DNA of 64,000 nucleotides from UBA8437 sp963933195 (GTDB taxonomy: Bacteria; Planctomycetota; Planctomycetia; Planctomycetales; Planctomycetaceae). A program made the position numbers and the translations under genes. The notes below the pieces were generated by a model. It did no database searches and was not told the origin of the DNA. It saw only the letters and a program-made list of their open reading frames with translations. Location of the stretch: NCBI GenBank assembly GCA_963933195.1, contig CAWVUS010000001.1, forward strand, positions 11,779 through 75,778, given 5' to 3'. Positions 35,291 through 44,633 of the stretch are shown in pieces (the first letter of the stretch is position 1; every line of letters begins with the position of its first letter).

Positions 35291-37015
35291 ATGTCGTCCC
35301 AGATGACCAGCGCTGATGTCGTCGCACCGGCAGTCTCCACCTCCGGGTTGACTGTCGACAGTGACCGCCTGGATACCTGTCTCGAACAACTCGTCACTGG
35401 ATCCGAGCGTCTGGCGATGACTCCGGTCTCGGAACGCCTCCGTCTGGTCGACCGCATCCGCCAAAATGTGCTGCCGATCTCTCACGACTGGGTCAACACC
35501 TCGGCCCTGATCAAGCAATCCAATGCAACACCACACCTCCGCAGCGAAGAAATCCTGTCGGGGCCGGTGGTAACCGCCAGGTACCTGAGACTATTACGGC
35601 GAACACTTGCGGAGATTGGACAATTCGGACGTCCACGTCTGCCGGGTCGTCCCCGTCATGGAGCCGATGGACGTTTGTTGGTGCCCGTGGCGCCGGTCAG
35701 CGGTCTATTTGATCACGTGGCCTTCATGGGCTTCCGCGCACACGCCCGCATGCAACACGGGATCACTTCTGCCACACTCCCCGACCACACCGCTCGTTGC
35801 TACCAGCAATCGACCAACAATGTGCCTCCACGTGTGAGGCTCGTATTGGGAGCCGGCAACATCACCAGCGTGCCGGTGCTCGATGCCTGTGACCACATTT
35901 TCGCTCACGGCGAATCCGTGCTGCTCAAACTGCATCCCCTGCACGAACCCCTGCAACCTCTCTTCGAAAAGCTGCTCGGGCCACTGATCGAATTCGGATG
36001 CCTGCGAATCATCACCGGTGATGCCGAGACGGGCCGCCGGGCAATCGTGCACCCCACAGTCGATGCGATCCACATCACCGGTGGCGTCGACACGCACGAC
36101 AAGATCGTATGGGGTCCAACGGGTGTCGAGCAGAACCAACGACGACGCCTGAATCAACCACTCCTCGAAAAGCCGATCTCAGCCGAACTGGGAAACGTCA
36201 GTCCCTGGATCATCCTGCCTGGACACTATTCCCGGAGACAGCTCGATTACCAGGCCGAGAACATCGCATCCTCGGTCATCAACAACGCGGGCTGCAACTG
36301 CGTGGCCACCCGGGTCCTGGTGACCTGGCGAGAATGGAGTGAACGAGAAGAGTTTGTGGAGCGGGTGTCGACAATCCTCGAGACGGCTGCACCGCGCGCC
36401 CCCTGGTACCCCGGGGCTCGCCAGCGATATCACGACTTCACCGGCTTGCCTGCCAACGACCCACAGCTGACAGCTCGGCTCGTCCGAAACGTCGACCCAC
36501 GATCCAATTCTCTCTTCTTCGATCGTGAACCATTCACCTGTGTCGTGGCTGAGGTGGGACTGACGGCAGCAACCGCCGAGGAATTCAATCGTCGGGCGGT
36601 CGATTTCTGCAACAACACTCTCTGGGGCACACTCAGCGCCAGCCTGACCGTTCCGGCAAGTCAGCAGAAAGGCCGAGAGGCCCGCAAACGGCTGGACCAA
36701 CTTGTTGCCTCGCTTCGTTATGGCATGGTTGGAATCAACCAGTGGGCCGGACTCAACTACGTCCTGGCCAGTCCCCCGTGGGGCGGGCATCCCGACAGCA
36801 CTCTCCGGGACGTCCAGAGCGGAAACGCACGAGTCCACAACACGTTTCTGCTCGATGGTGTCGACCAGGTGGTGCTGAGTGGTCCACTGACGTCGTTCCC
36901 GCGACCGGCATGGTTCCCCAGCCACTCCAATCCCGAACCACTCGCCTGGGCTCTGCTGAACCTCTACGACCAACCCGGCTGGAAAACACTCTGGAAGCTG
37001 ATTCGCAGCACATAG
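35291..37015 (+). CDS. Aldehyde-dehydrogenase-superfamily protein, long form
   Basis: A 574-residue protein, about 80 longer than a usual ALDH. The catalytic half is recognisable: ISAELGNVSPWI with the general-base position Glu299, then INNAGCNCVATRVLV with Cys337 at the nucleophile position, and an NAD-domain-like stretch (ITSVPVLDACDHIFAHGESV, TVDAIHITGGVDTHDKIVWG). The cofactor and oligomerisation parts are divergent, and a late PPWGGHPDSTLRDVQSG segment replaces the usual C-terminus. It is followed 45 bases later by an SDR; the pair suggests alcohol-to-acid conversion of a lipid-like substrate, which is inference. Substrate unknown. Confidence 0.75.
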   Translation: MSSQMTSADVVAPAVSTSGLTVDSDRLDTCLEQLVTGSERLAMTPVSERLRLVDRIRQNVLPISHDWVNTSALIKQSNATPHLRSEEILSGPVVTARYLRLLRRTLAEIGQFGRPRLPGRPRHGADGRLLVPVAPVSGLFDHVAFMGFRAHARMQHGITSATLPDHTARCYQQSTNNVPPRVRLVLGAGNITSVPVLDACDHIFAHGESVLLKLHPLHEPLQPLFEKLLGPLIEFGCLRIITGDAETGRRAIVHPTVDAIHITGGVDTHDKIVWGPTGVEQNQRRRLNQPLLEKPISAELGNVSPWIILPGHYSRRQLDYQAENIASSVINNAGCNCVATRVLVTWREWSEREEFVERVSTILETAAPRAPWYPGARQRYHDFTGLPANDPQLTARLVRNVDPRSNSLFFDREPFTCVVAEVGLTAATAEEFNRRAVDFCNNTLWGTLSASLTVPASQQKGREARKRLDQLVASLRYGMVGINQWAGLNYVLASPPWGGHPDSTLRDVQSGNARVHNTFLLDGVDQVVLSGPLTSFPRPAWFPSHSNPEPLAWALLNLYDQPGWKTLWKLIRST

Positions 37016-37060
37016 ACCTCCTGCAACAACCAGGATCTCCTGATCCTGAAGGACGACACC

Positions 37061-37984
37061 ATGAGACACTCCATGACTCGACTGGATGGCCGCTGGGTAC
37101 TGATCACCGGAGCTGGCCATGGGCTGGGACGAGCGATGGCCGTTGCATTTGCCGATGTCGGATCACGGATCATTGTCACCGACCAGGACCCCGACCGTGT
37201 CGAATCAACAACACGCTGGCTGAGCCGTCGTGGCAATCCGGCGGTGGGTATCGAGATGGACGTGACCTGCTCGGAGAGCATCTCGCGGGCCCGCCAGGAG
37301 GTGATGTCGCAAATTGGCAGTATCGACGTGCTTGTCAACAACGCCGGAACCGTCCGTGGCGGCCTGTTCACCAATGTTTCACTCGAAGAACACCTCACCA
37401 CCCTCGATGTCAACACGCAAGGTCCCATCCGGGTCACACACGCGTTCCTGCCCGACCTCCTCGCATCGCCCGTCGCACACCTGGTCAACATCATCAGTGC
37501 CGCCGCCCTGATCGGCCTACCCGGTGCATCAACCTACGCCGCCAGCAAATGGGCGTTACTGGGCTTCAGCGAGTCTCTTCGCGAAGAACTGCGGCAGAAT
37601 GGACACCGGCACGCCGGCATCACGGCAGTCTGTCCGAGCTACATCTCGACGGGCCTGTTCTCCGGTGTTCGGCCACCTCGATTGACCCGGATACTGACAC
37701 CCGCGGCAGTCGCGCGGCAGGTGGTCCGCGCCGTCCTCACCCGGAAATCTCATCTGATGCTACCTCGGACGGTTGGACTCATCCCCCTTTCTCGATCTCT
37801 GCTGCCAACACGTTGGTCACAGCGACTGGGAGACTGGACAGGGATTCACGCCAGCATGGCGGACTGGCGAGGCCATGACGCCGCGTCACCCGGGCTTGCC
37901 GAAGGTCCGTCGGACCTGGCCGCCCCATACGACGACAAGGGCCAGGCCGACGTGGGCGAAACCGCGACGGCACTCGGGTCTTGA
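37061..37984 (+). CDS. Short-chain dehydrogenase/reductase
   Basis: A 307-residue NAD(P)-dependent oxidoreductase. Cofactor loop TGAGHGLG (16-23), Asp after beta-2 (VTDQDP, suggesting NAD preference), VNNAG, and catalytic YAASK. The C-terminal 110 residues go past the usual SDR core: RPPRLTRILTPAAVARQVVRAV and a hydrophobic LPRTVGLIPLSRSLLP segment that may sit on the membrane, as in retinol-dehydrogenase-like SDRs acting on lipophilic alcohols. Co-directional with the ALDH-like gene 45 bases upstream. Substrate unknown. Confidence 0.85.
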   Translation: MRHSMTRLDGRWVLITGAGHGLGRAMAVAFADVGSRIIVTDQDPDRVESTTRWLSRRGNPAVGIEMDVTCSESISRARQEVMSQIGSIDVLVNNAGTVRGGLFTNVSLEEHLTTLDVNTQGPIRVTHAFLPDLLASPVAHLVNIISAAALIGLPGASTYAASKWALLGFSESLREELRQNGHRHAGITAVCPSYISTGLFSGVRPPRLTRILTPAAVARQVVRAVLTRKSHLMLPRTVGLIPLSRSLLPTRWSQRLGDWTGIHASMADWRGHDAASPGLAEGPSDLAAPYDDKGQADVGETATALGS

Positions 37985-38073
37985 AGTTCCACGACGGAGT
38001 GCTGAAGATAACCCGGTTGGTTCGTCCTCAAATCCGGGGCGAATTCCGGCTTGTTCTCACCACTCCGGGGCAC

Positions 38074-39696
38074 ATGATGTTCACCACCCGCCTGGGCCGT
38101 CTGGCCACACTCTGCCTGCTTCTCGGGAGCTGCTGCGGTGCCAATCTCTCCGCCGCGGAACGGCCCAACATCGTTCTGATATTCACTGACGACCATGCCT
38201 CGCACGCGTTGTCCTGTTACGGATCGAAGATCAACAAAACCCCTCAACTCGACCGGCTGGCCCGCGAGGGAATGCTGTTCCACAACTGCTTCTGCACCAA
38301 TTCGATCTGCGCCCCGAGCCGGGCCGTCATTCTCACCGGCAAGCACAGCCATCTCAACGGCGTGGTTGACAATCGTGTTCGCTTCAATGGGAAACAACAG
38401 ACCTTTCCCAAGCTCTTGCAGAAGGTGGGCTATCAAACGGCCATGATCGGCAAGTGGCATCTCAAGAGCCGCCCCACCGGTTTCGATCAATACGAGGTCC
38501 TGATTGGGCAGGGACCGTATTACAACCCGCCCATGATCCGAAACGGCGAGCGAGTCAAACACGTCGGCTACACGACCGACATCGTCACCGACATCGCCCT
38601 GAAGTTCCTCAAGTCTCGTGACGCCGACAAGCCCTTCATGCTGATGTTTCAACACAAGGCACCTCACCGGAACTGGCAGCCTGGCCCCAGACACTTGACG
38701 CTCTACGACGACGTCACGATTCCCGAACCCGACAACCTCTTCGACAACTACGTTGGCCGCGGAACGGCCGCCCGGACTCAGGACATGTCGATCGCCCGAA
38801 CCATGACTCCTTATGACCTCAAGCTGGTCCCCCCGCGCAATCTCAACCCCGCCCAGTTGAAGGTCTGGAATGCGGCCTACCAGCCCAAAAATGAAGCCTT
38901 CCGCAAAGCCAACCCCAAGGGCAAGGAGCTGATCCGTTGGAAGTACCAACGCTACATCAAGGACTATCTGCGGTGCATCGCCAGTGTCGACGACAACGTC
39001 GGCCGCATCCTGGATTACCTCGACACCTCCGGCCTGGCCAAAAACACGGTCGTCATCTACTCATCCGACCAGGGCTTCTACCTTGGTGACCACGGATGGT
39101 TCGACAAGCGATTCATGTACGAAGAGAGTTTCCGGATGCCCCTGATGGTTCGCTGGCCTGGCCACATCGCCCCCGGCAGCGTCAATTCCGACCTGGTCAG
39201 TAACCTCGACTTCGCTCAAACTTTTCTGGACCTTGCCGGAGCCACCTCCGCCCCGGGCATGCAGGGCCGGAGCCTCCGTCCGCTCTTTTCGGGCAAAACA
39301 CCCGCCGACTGGCGCAAGACACTCTTTTACCAGTACTACGAATTTCCGGGCCCCCACAGTGTGCGTCGGCACATGGGTGTTCGCGACGCCCGTTACAAGC
39401 TGATCCACTTCTACAATCTCGATGAGTGGGAACTCTACGATCTCAAAAAAGATCCCCGCGAGATGCGGTCCGTCTACGAATCGCCAGAATATGCAGCCGT
39501 CACCGCGCGACTGAAAGCGGAACTGGACCGACTCCGCAAGCACTACCGCGTCCCTGACGACCGGGGAAGTATCTCGAAACAGGGAAAGCCCAAAAAGGCA
39601 CTCAAGCGAAAGAAGCCCACGACCCGTAAGAAAAAGAAGACGACCACAACAACACGGATCCAGACATCCAGTTCGCAGGCGGTGACCGGGAGTTAG
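38074..39696 (+). CDS. Secreted formylglycine sulfatase
   Basis: A 540-residue S1-type sulfatase that removes sulfate esters from glycans or other organics. Signal peptide about 1-28 from the tandem ATG at 38074. Metal-site FTDDHA (Asp39, Asp40), sulfatase signature CAPSR (79-83) with Cys79 for conversion to formylglycine, then IGKWHL, FQHKAPHRNW and SDQGFYLGDHGWFDKRF with the late Asp/His/Lys. DLKKDPREMRSVYESPEY marks the C-domain. Residues about 515-540 form a very basic Lys/Thr tail (PKKALKRKKPTTRKKKKTTT), unusual for the family. Layout nearest to the N-acetylglucosamine-6-sulfatase/mucin-type subgroup; substrate not proven. Followed by glycan-assembly genes. Confidence 0.92.
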   Translation: MMFTTRLGRLATLCLLLGSCCGANLSAAERPNIVLIFTDDHASHALSCYGSKINKTPQLDRLAREGMLFHNCFCTNSICAPSRAVILTGKHSHLNGVVDNRVRFNGKQQTFPKLLQKVGYQTAMIGKWHLKSRPTGFDQYEVLIGQGPYYNPPMIRNGERVKHVGYTTDIVTDIALKFLKSRDADKPFMLMFQHKAPHRNWQPGPRHLTLYDDVTIPEPDNLFDNYVGRGTAARTQDMSIARTMTPYDLKLVPPRNLNPAQLKVWNAAYQPKNEAFRKANPKGKELIRWKYQRYIKDYLRCIASVDDNVGRILDYLDTSGLAKNTVVIYSSDQGFYLGDHGWFDKRFMYEESFRMPLMVRWPGHIAPGSVNSDLVSNLDFAQTFLDLAGATSAPGMQGRSLRPLFSGKTPADWRKTLFYQYYEFPGPHSVRRHMGVRDARYKLIHFYNLDEWELYDLKKDPREMRSVYESPEYAAVTARLKAELDRLRKHYRVPDDRGSISKQGKPKKALKRKKPTTRKKKKTTTTTRIQTSSSQAVTGS

Positions 39697-39703
39697 TCGG
39701 AGT

Positions 39704-40879
39704 ATGCTGGCATTCGTCCTGGCCTGCGTGGCCCCCTCGCTGGTGCTGTCGGCGTTGACCACCGCCCTGCTACGGCGATGGGCTCCGGCCTGGGGCCTGG
39801 TCGACCGGCCCGGCCCTCGAAAAGTCCACGACGTGCCCACTCCACTGGGAGGTGGTATCGCGGTGTGGATTTCGGTCGTCACCCCGCTGGCAATCGTTTC
39901 GTTGCTGGCCGTTGACGGGGTCCCGGGACTCTCGCTGAAGCAGGTCCTGCCGGCAGCCGCCATCACCGATCTCGATCTTTCCCGGCTCCCCTCACGACTG
40001 CCGATGCTGTGGGGCATCCTGGGTGGAGCCACCCTGCTGGGGACAGTTGGCTTGATCGACGACTTCCGCAACTTGCCATGGGGGCCGCGACTGGCTGTCC
40101 AGGTTCTCGTCGCAACGGGGCTGGTCCTTGGAGGTGTCCGCGGATCGCTGTTTGTACAGAATTCGCTGATCGGGGGAGTGTTGACGGTGCTCTGGATGCT
40201 GGTCCTGGTGAACTCGTTCAATTTCCTGGACAACATGGACGGGCTTTCGCCGGGCATCGCCATGATCGCCGCAACACTGTTTGCCACCGTCATGCTCGTG
40301 GGAACTCCCCAGCCTCACTGGTTGGTCGCAGGAGTCCTTTTGATTCTGGCTGGCACGCTGGCGGGCTTTCTGTGTCACAACTGGCCACCGGCGACGATCT
40401 TCCTGGGCGACGCCGGCAGCTATTTCATCGGCTGCCTGCTCGCCGCATTCACTGTCGTGGGAACCTTCTACGAACCCGATCCTGACACCGCATCAACCTC
40501 ACGACACGTGATCCTGGCCCCCTTGCTGATCCTGGCCATCCCGTTGTACGACTTCACCAGCGTGATGTTGATCCGCCTGGCCCGAAGACAGAGCCTCTTC
40601 AAGGCCGACAAGAATCACTTTTCCCATCGACTCGTCGACATGGGACTCTCGCGACGCAATGCCGTGCTGACGGTGCACCTGATCACGTTGATGACCGGAC
40701 TGGGAGGTGTCCTGCTGTTTCACGTCGACAACTGGATGGCGGCCCTGCTGATCGTGGCATTGATCACCTGCATCCTGGTCGTGATCGCGATCCTGGAAAC
40801 CGTCGCCCGTCCCACCCCAGCCGAAACATCCGCCAATCTCTCCTCCGTCTCTGAACACGACGAGGAGACGCATGCCTAA
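39704..40879 (+). CDS. WecA/TagO-type polyprenyl-phosphate sugar-1-phosphate transferase
   Basis: A 391-residue membrane protein with about ten to eleven segments that transfers a sugar-1-phosphate to undecaprenyl phosphate, the first step of a surface glycan. Motifs of the MraY/WecA family: GLIDDFRN (117-122, magnesium-binding DD), NFLDNMDGL (173-181), IFLGDAGSYFIG and FSHRL with the catalytic histidine. It starts 7 bases after the sulfatase stop and its last 8 bases overlap the ligase-like gene, a translationally coupled pair. Confidence 0.92.
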   Translation: MLAFVLACVAPSLVLSALTTALLRRWAPAWGLVDRPGPRKVHDVPTPLGGGIAVWISVVTPLAIVSLLAVDGVPGLSLKQVLPAAAITDLDLSRLPSRLPMLWGILGGATLLGTVGLIDDFRNLPWGPRLAVQVLVATGLVLGGVRGSLFVQNSLIGGVLTVLWMLVLVNSFNFLDNMDGLSPGIAMIAATLFATVMLVGTPQPHWLVAGVLLILAGTLAGFLCHNWPPATIFLGDAGSYFIGCLLAAFTVVGTFYEPDPDTASTSRHVILAPLLILAIPLYDFTSVMLIRLARRQSLFKADKNHFSHRLVDMGLSRRNAVLTVHLITLMTGLGGVLLFHVDNWMAALLIVALITCILVVIAILETVARPTPAETSANLSSVSEHDEETHA

Positions 40880-43130
40880 GATGTCTCGCCCCGCCGCGGC
40901 ATCCGAAGCCCACCCCGACCAATCGCCGGCGTGGCTGGCCATCGCGATCAGCCTGCTGGTTGCCCGCTGGCTGTTGCCGGCAGAATCGACCGTGACCGGA
41001 AGCACCTTGTGGCTGGTCGGGGGTTGGCTGCTCCTGGCCTCGATCTGGGCACTCGCCCGGCTACGGGCCTGGCACATCGCCCCACTGAACCTCGACCGCT
41101 TTGACCTGGCGGTCGCCCTGCTCGTTTTTCCTCAAATCGTCTCGGCACTACTGCTCATCGGCGCCTCAGACGGCAACGCTCGGGCGGCAGCCAACATGGG
41201 GTGCGAGTGGATCGCCCTGCTGGTGAGTTTCGTACTGCTCCGTCGGTGGCTGCCACATCGAATCCATTTCCAGGCCATCCTGCGTGTCGCGTGGTCCGTG
41301 GCAGTAGGAATCTCGATCCTGGGAATCTGGCAACACCACGTCGGGTACCAGCAGTCGGTTGCCGATTTCGACAGGCTCGAGACTCAACTCGCCACCGCCA
41401 TCCGAAACGAAAACACCTCGGAGGCTCGCCGGCTACAGTCGGAACTGGTGGCTGCCGGAATCCCGCTCGACGGCCCCGCCCGACAACTCTGGGAACGCCG
41501 ACTCCGAGACAGCCGCGAACCTTATGGCTTCTTCGCGTTGGCCAACACGCTCGGTGGATTCCTGGCCCCACTCCTGCTCGTAGGCCTGGCACATTGTCCG
41601 ACCACGTGGCGGTCGTGGCGGCTATGGCCTGGCCGACCCCGCACTCGACTGGCGCTGTTTCTGGCCGGACTCATCCTGGTGGCCTACTGCCTGTTGCTCA
41701 CCAAGAGCCGTACGGCATGGATCGGCTTCACCATCGGAGGCATGGTGCTGGTTGGAGAGAACCTGTGGAAATGGTTGCGGGAACACCCCGGCCGCACGGC
41801 CCTGGCCGCGGCTCTGCCGGTGCTGTCCGTGACCGTTGTCCTGGCAACCGGCGGGATCGACCGTGAAGTGTTGACCGAAGCCCCCAAGTCACTGGCGTAT
41901 CGGTTCGAGTACTGGCAGGGCACGCTGGGCGTGATCTCAACCAGGCCGTTGGTCGGCACCGGTCCCGGCAACTTCCGCCAGCACTACCTGGCCCACAAGC
42001 TGGAAGGGTCCAGCGAGGAGATTGCTGATCCGCACAACTTCGTCCTGGAAGCCACCGCCACGGCTGGACTCCTGGGATTCGCGGGACTGGCAGCCTGTGT
42101 GGCCCTGCTGCTTCGCGGTCGACACGGCCACACAGACGGTCCGACTGCCGAATCGCTCACCGAGAACTATTCAACCGGCGTACTATTGCTCGGAGGCGGC
42201 GGCGGATTCGTGCTGGCACTGGCTCCGGGATGGCTGCTGGGCGGAACTCTCGACACTCGCCTGTTGAGCATTCTGGCCAGTTTTGTTGTCGCAGGAGCAT
42301 TCCTGCCCACGATGGAGTTGCGGGGACGTCTCCAACGCCGGGTGTCCCTGGCCGCGATAGTCGCGATACTGATCCACCTCTCGGCGGCCGGTGGTTTTGC
42401 CCGCCCGGCGATCATGCAGTTGGTTCTGTTGATGACCATCGGCTGGCTTCCTGCACCTGAGGTCTCACGCCCCTCGGACCAGTCACCTGACACGGCTTCA
42501 CTGAAGTCCGCCCGGCTGACAGCCATTGGTTGTGGGTTGCTGTTCGTCCTGGTGTGTGTCTGTGGGCTTCTGCCGGTCTTCAAACAATCAACTGCCCAAC
42601 AAGTTGCCACCAACGCCTTGTTGAGTGGTCAGCAAGCCCAAGCCGCACGACTGTTGACCGAGGCCCAGCACGCCGACCCGCTCGACCCAACCCCGACACG
42701 ACGTCTCACGTCGCTGAGAATCGACCTGGGACGTCTGGATTCGGCCCCTGCCGATTTCTCTGACCAGGCCATTCGTGCCGGCCTCGCCACCGCCCAACGC
42801 GATCCCCACAACTGGTCAACAGCCCATGACCTCGCTCGCAGCTATCGACTGCGATGGCAACGAGACCACGACGACTCGGACCGGCGTGAAGTGATCAAGT
42901 GGGGCACCACGGCCGTGGACCGCTACCCGAGCAATCCACGCCTGCATGCGTGGCTGGCCCGGACACTCGACGAGATCGGGCAAGAACAATCGGCCCGAGA
43001 CCAGGCTCGAGAAACACTTCGCCTGCATCGTTTGCTCGAACAACGAGGACACGTCGACAAGTTGTTGAGCGACGAACATCTCGAGGAGATGAGGGCCTTG
43101 CTCGCGGTTCCTGATACCGCCATTCCCTGA
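40872..43130 (+). CDS. O-antigen-ligase/polymerase-like membrane protein with TPR tail
   Basis: A 752-residue protein. Residues about 20-560 carry some twelve membrane segments; the Wzy/WaaL-type core is seen as LLTKSRTAWIGFTIGGMVLV and the periplasmic loop STRPLVGTGPGNFRQHYLAH ending in ADPHNFVLEATATAG, where the His-Asn pair matches the conserved ligase HN motif. The C-terminal about 170 residues are soluble TPR-like helices (ATNALLSGQQAQAARLLTEA onward). Ligases join or polymerise lipid-linked glycans on the outer face of the membrane. ATG 40872 overlaps the WecA-like gene by eight bases. Confidence 0.88.
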   Translation: MPKMSRPAAASEAHPDQSPAWLAIAISLLVARWLLPAESTVTGSTLWLVGGWLLLASIWALARLRAWHIAPLNLDRFDLAVALLVFPQIVSALLLIGASDGNARAAANMGCEWIALLVSFVLLRRWLPHRIHFQAILRVAWSVAVGISILGIWQHHVGYQQSVADFDRLETQLATAIRNENTSEARRLQSELVAAGIPLDGPARQLWERRLRDSREPYGFFALANTLGGFLAPLLLVGLAHCPTTWRSWRLWPGRPRTRLALFLAGLILVAYCLLLTKSRTAWIGFTIGGMVLVGENLWKWLREHPGRTALAAALPVLSVTVVLATGGIDREVLTEAPKSLAYRFEYWQGTLGVISTRPLVGTGPGNFRQHYLAHKLEGSSEEIADPHNFVLEATATAGLLGFAGLAACVALLLRGRHGHTDGPTAESLTENYSTGVLLLGGGGGFVLALAPGWLLGGTLDTRLLSILASFVVAGAFLPTMELRGRLQRRVSLAAIVAILIHLSAAGGFARPAIMQLVLLMTIGWLPAPEVSRPSDQSPDTASLKSARLTAIGCGLLFVLVCVCGLLPVFKQSTAQQVATNALLSGQQAQAARLLTEAQHADPLDPTPTRRLTSLRIDLGRLDSAPADFSDQAIRAGLATAQRDPHNWSTAHDLARSYRLRWQRDHDDSDRREVIKWGTTAVDRYPSNPRLHAWLARTLDEIGQEQSARDQARETLRLHRLLEQRGHVDKLLSDEHLEEMRALLAVPDTAIP

Positions 43131-43169
43131 AGACTGCTTCCGATCGCCCCCCGCGTCTTTCAGCCGCAA

Positions 43170-43199
43170 TTGACCGACTCGAAAACCCCAATCTAGAAT
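43170..43199 (+). promoter_or_regulatory. Promoter of the DUF1573-cytochrome operon
   Basis: TTGACC, 18 bases, TAGAAT preceded by C. Five of six consensus matches in both boxes. Predicted start near 43206, leaving a leader of about 145 bases before the DUF1573 gene. Confidence 0.6.
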
Positions 43200-43351
43200 A
43201 GCCACGGTTGATCACGAATCCTCATGAAGGTGCCCCGGGCAAAGACTCCAGCCAAGCCGGTGATCTTGTCGATTTTGTAGAACAAGCCAGTCCAGTCTTC
43301 CGCGGACGTTGATTGGCTACTTACCCGACGCTACATCCCCGAAAGGTTCTC

Positions 43352-44593
43352 ATGCGTATCGTCGCTGTCACTCTGTCACTGATCTTCGGAATCAGTGCGT
43401 TGTTTTTGGTTGTCAAATCCTATCGGGAATCAACAACCGTCACGGTCAGCCCCATTGATTCGTCCTCGTTGCCGTCTCCGTCGAAGTCCGGCCCACACCC
43501 CAAGGCCGTGCTGGTTGGCGGTGGTGAATACGACTTTGGAATCATGGAACAGGGACAGGAATCCCAGCATGTCTTTGTCATCCGCAACGATGGAGAAGCC
43601 CCGTTGCGACTGGCGGCCAACTACCAGGGCGCCAACACCTGCGAATGCACGGTCGGCAGCCTGGAACGCGATCTCATCGAACCCGGTGAAACCGTCAATG
43701 TCACCGTCTCGTGGGGTATCAAGAAACCGGTCGTGGGATTCGCGCATTCAGCGAGAATCCGGACCAACGACCCCGACCACGTCACGATCCCACTTTTGAT
43801 CAAGGGAGTGATTGGCCGCCGGGCAGTCATCCGCCCCTCGACCACCTGGACGCTTGGACAACTCGACAGCGACGGCACTGTCGACGTCGACCTGACGCTG
43901 CACAGCGAGATTTCGGACCAATTCAAGTTGCTGAAGATCGAGAATCCATCGGGACGAATCGTGACCAAGACCCAGCCTCTTGACGCCGAGGAACTCAAGG
44001 CCCTTGGCGCTGCCGACACCGCATCGCCAGCCGCCAAGAAGAAAATGGACAAGGCGATCACCCGGCTTAAGGCTGGATCGCAGCGACCACTGCCCAAGTC
44101 CGGTTACAAGATCACCGCCACGGTTGACTCCTCCAAGTTCGCCTCTGGCCCATTCCTCGAGACACTCACCTTCCACACTGATCTCTCCGAGGACCACGAG
44201 ATCAGTTTTCACATCCGCGGCAGTCGTTCGGGAATGATCGAGTTCATGAGAACTCCGGGTAACGAGTGGGACAGCAAGAACCTGGTCTTGCGACTGGGAA
44301 CATTCGCCGCAGCAAAAGGGAAATCTGTGCGGATCCCGATGCTGGTCAAAGACGTCACCGGCGATGGAAAAATCCAGATCAAGTCGGTCAAACCCAAGTT
44401 CCTCGAGATCAAATTTGAACGGGACACGGAGTTCCCGGCCAAGAAGAACCGTCGCTACTGGATGACAATGACCGTCCCCAAGGGACAACCTTCCATCGTG
44501 CTGACCGCTCGGCGATATGGAGAAGTCATCCTCGAGTTCGATGGCGACACGAAACGCACCATGAGATTCTTTGTCGGCTTCGTCTCACGCTAA
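43352..44593 (+). CDS. DUF1573-containing membrane-anchored or secreted protein
   Basis: A 413-residue protein; the ATG at 43352 (AAAGG upstream) gives an N-terminal hydrophobic segment about 2-22 without an evident cleavage site, so it may stay anchored. Residues about 65-165 match the DUF1573 immunoglobulin-like domain: EYDFGIMEQGQESQHVFVIR, ANTCECTVGSLERDLIEPGE and ARIRTNDPDHVTIPLLIKG. Cys in ANTCECTV is a conserved feature of the family. The remainder is beta-rich and probably two further Ig-like domains. Function of DUF1573 is unknown. It lies 40 bases before a cytochrome-fusion gene that is likely its partner. Confidence 0.85.
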   Translation: MRIVAVTLSLIFGISALFLVVKSYRESTTVTVSPIDSSSLPSPSKSGPHPKAVLVGGGEYDFGIMEQGQESQHVFVIRNDGEAPLRLAANYQGANTCECTVGSLERDLIEPGETVNVTVSWGIKKPVVGFAHSARIRTNDPDHVTIPLLIKGVIGRRAVIRPSTTWTLGQLDSDGTVDVDLTLHSEISDQFKLLKIENPSGRIVTKTQPLDAEELKALGAADTASPAAKKKMDKAITRLKAGSQRPLPKSGYKITATVDSSKFASGPFLETLTFHTDLSEDHEISFHIRGSRSGMIEFMRTPGNEWDSKNLVLRLGTFAAAKGKSVRIPMLVKDVTGDGKIQIKSVKPKFLEIKFERDTEFPAKKNRRYWMTMTVPKGQPSIVLTARRYGEVILEFDGDTKRTMRFFVGFVSR

Positions 44594-44633
44594 CGCCCTT
44601 TTCGCCACCTCTCACTGTCGACTCACAAACCAC

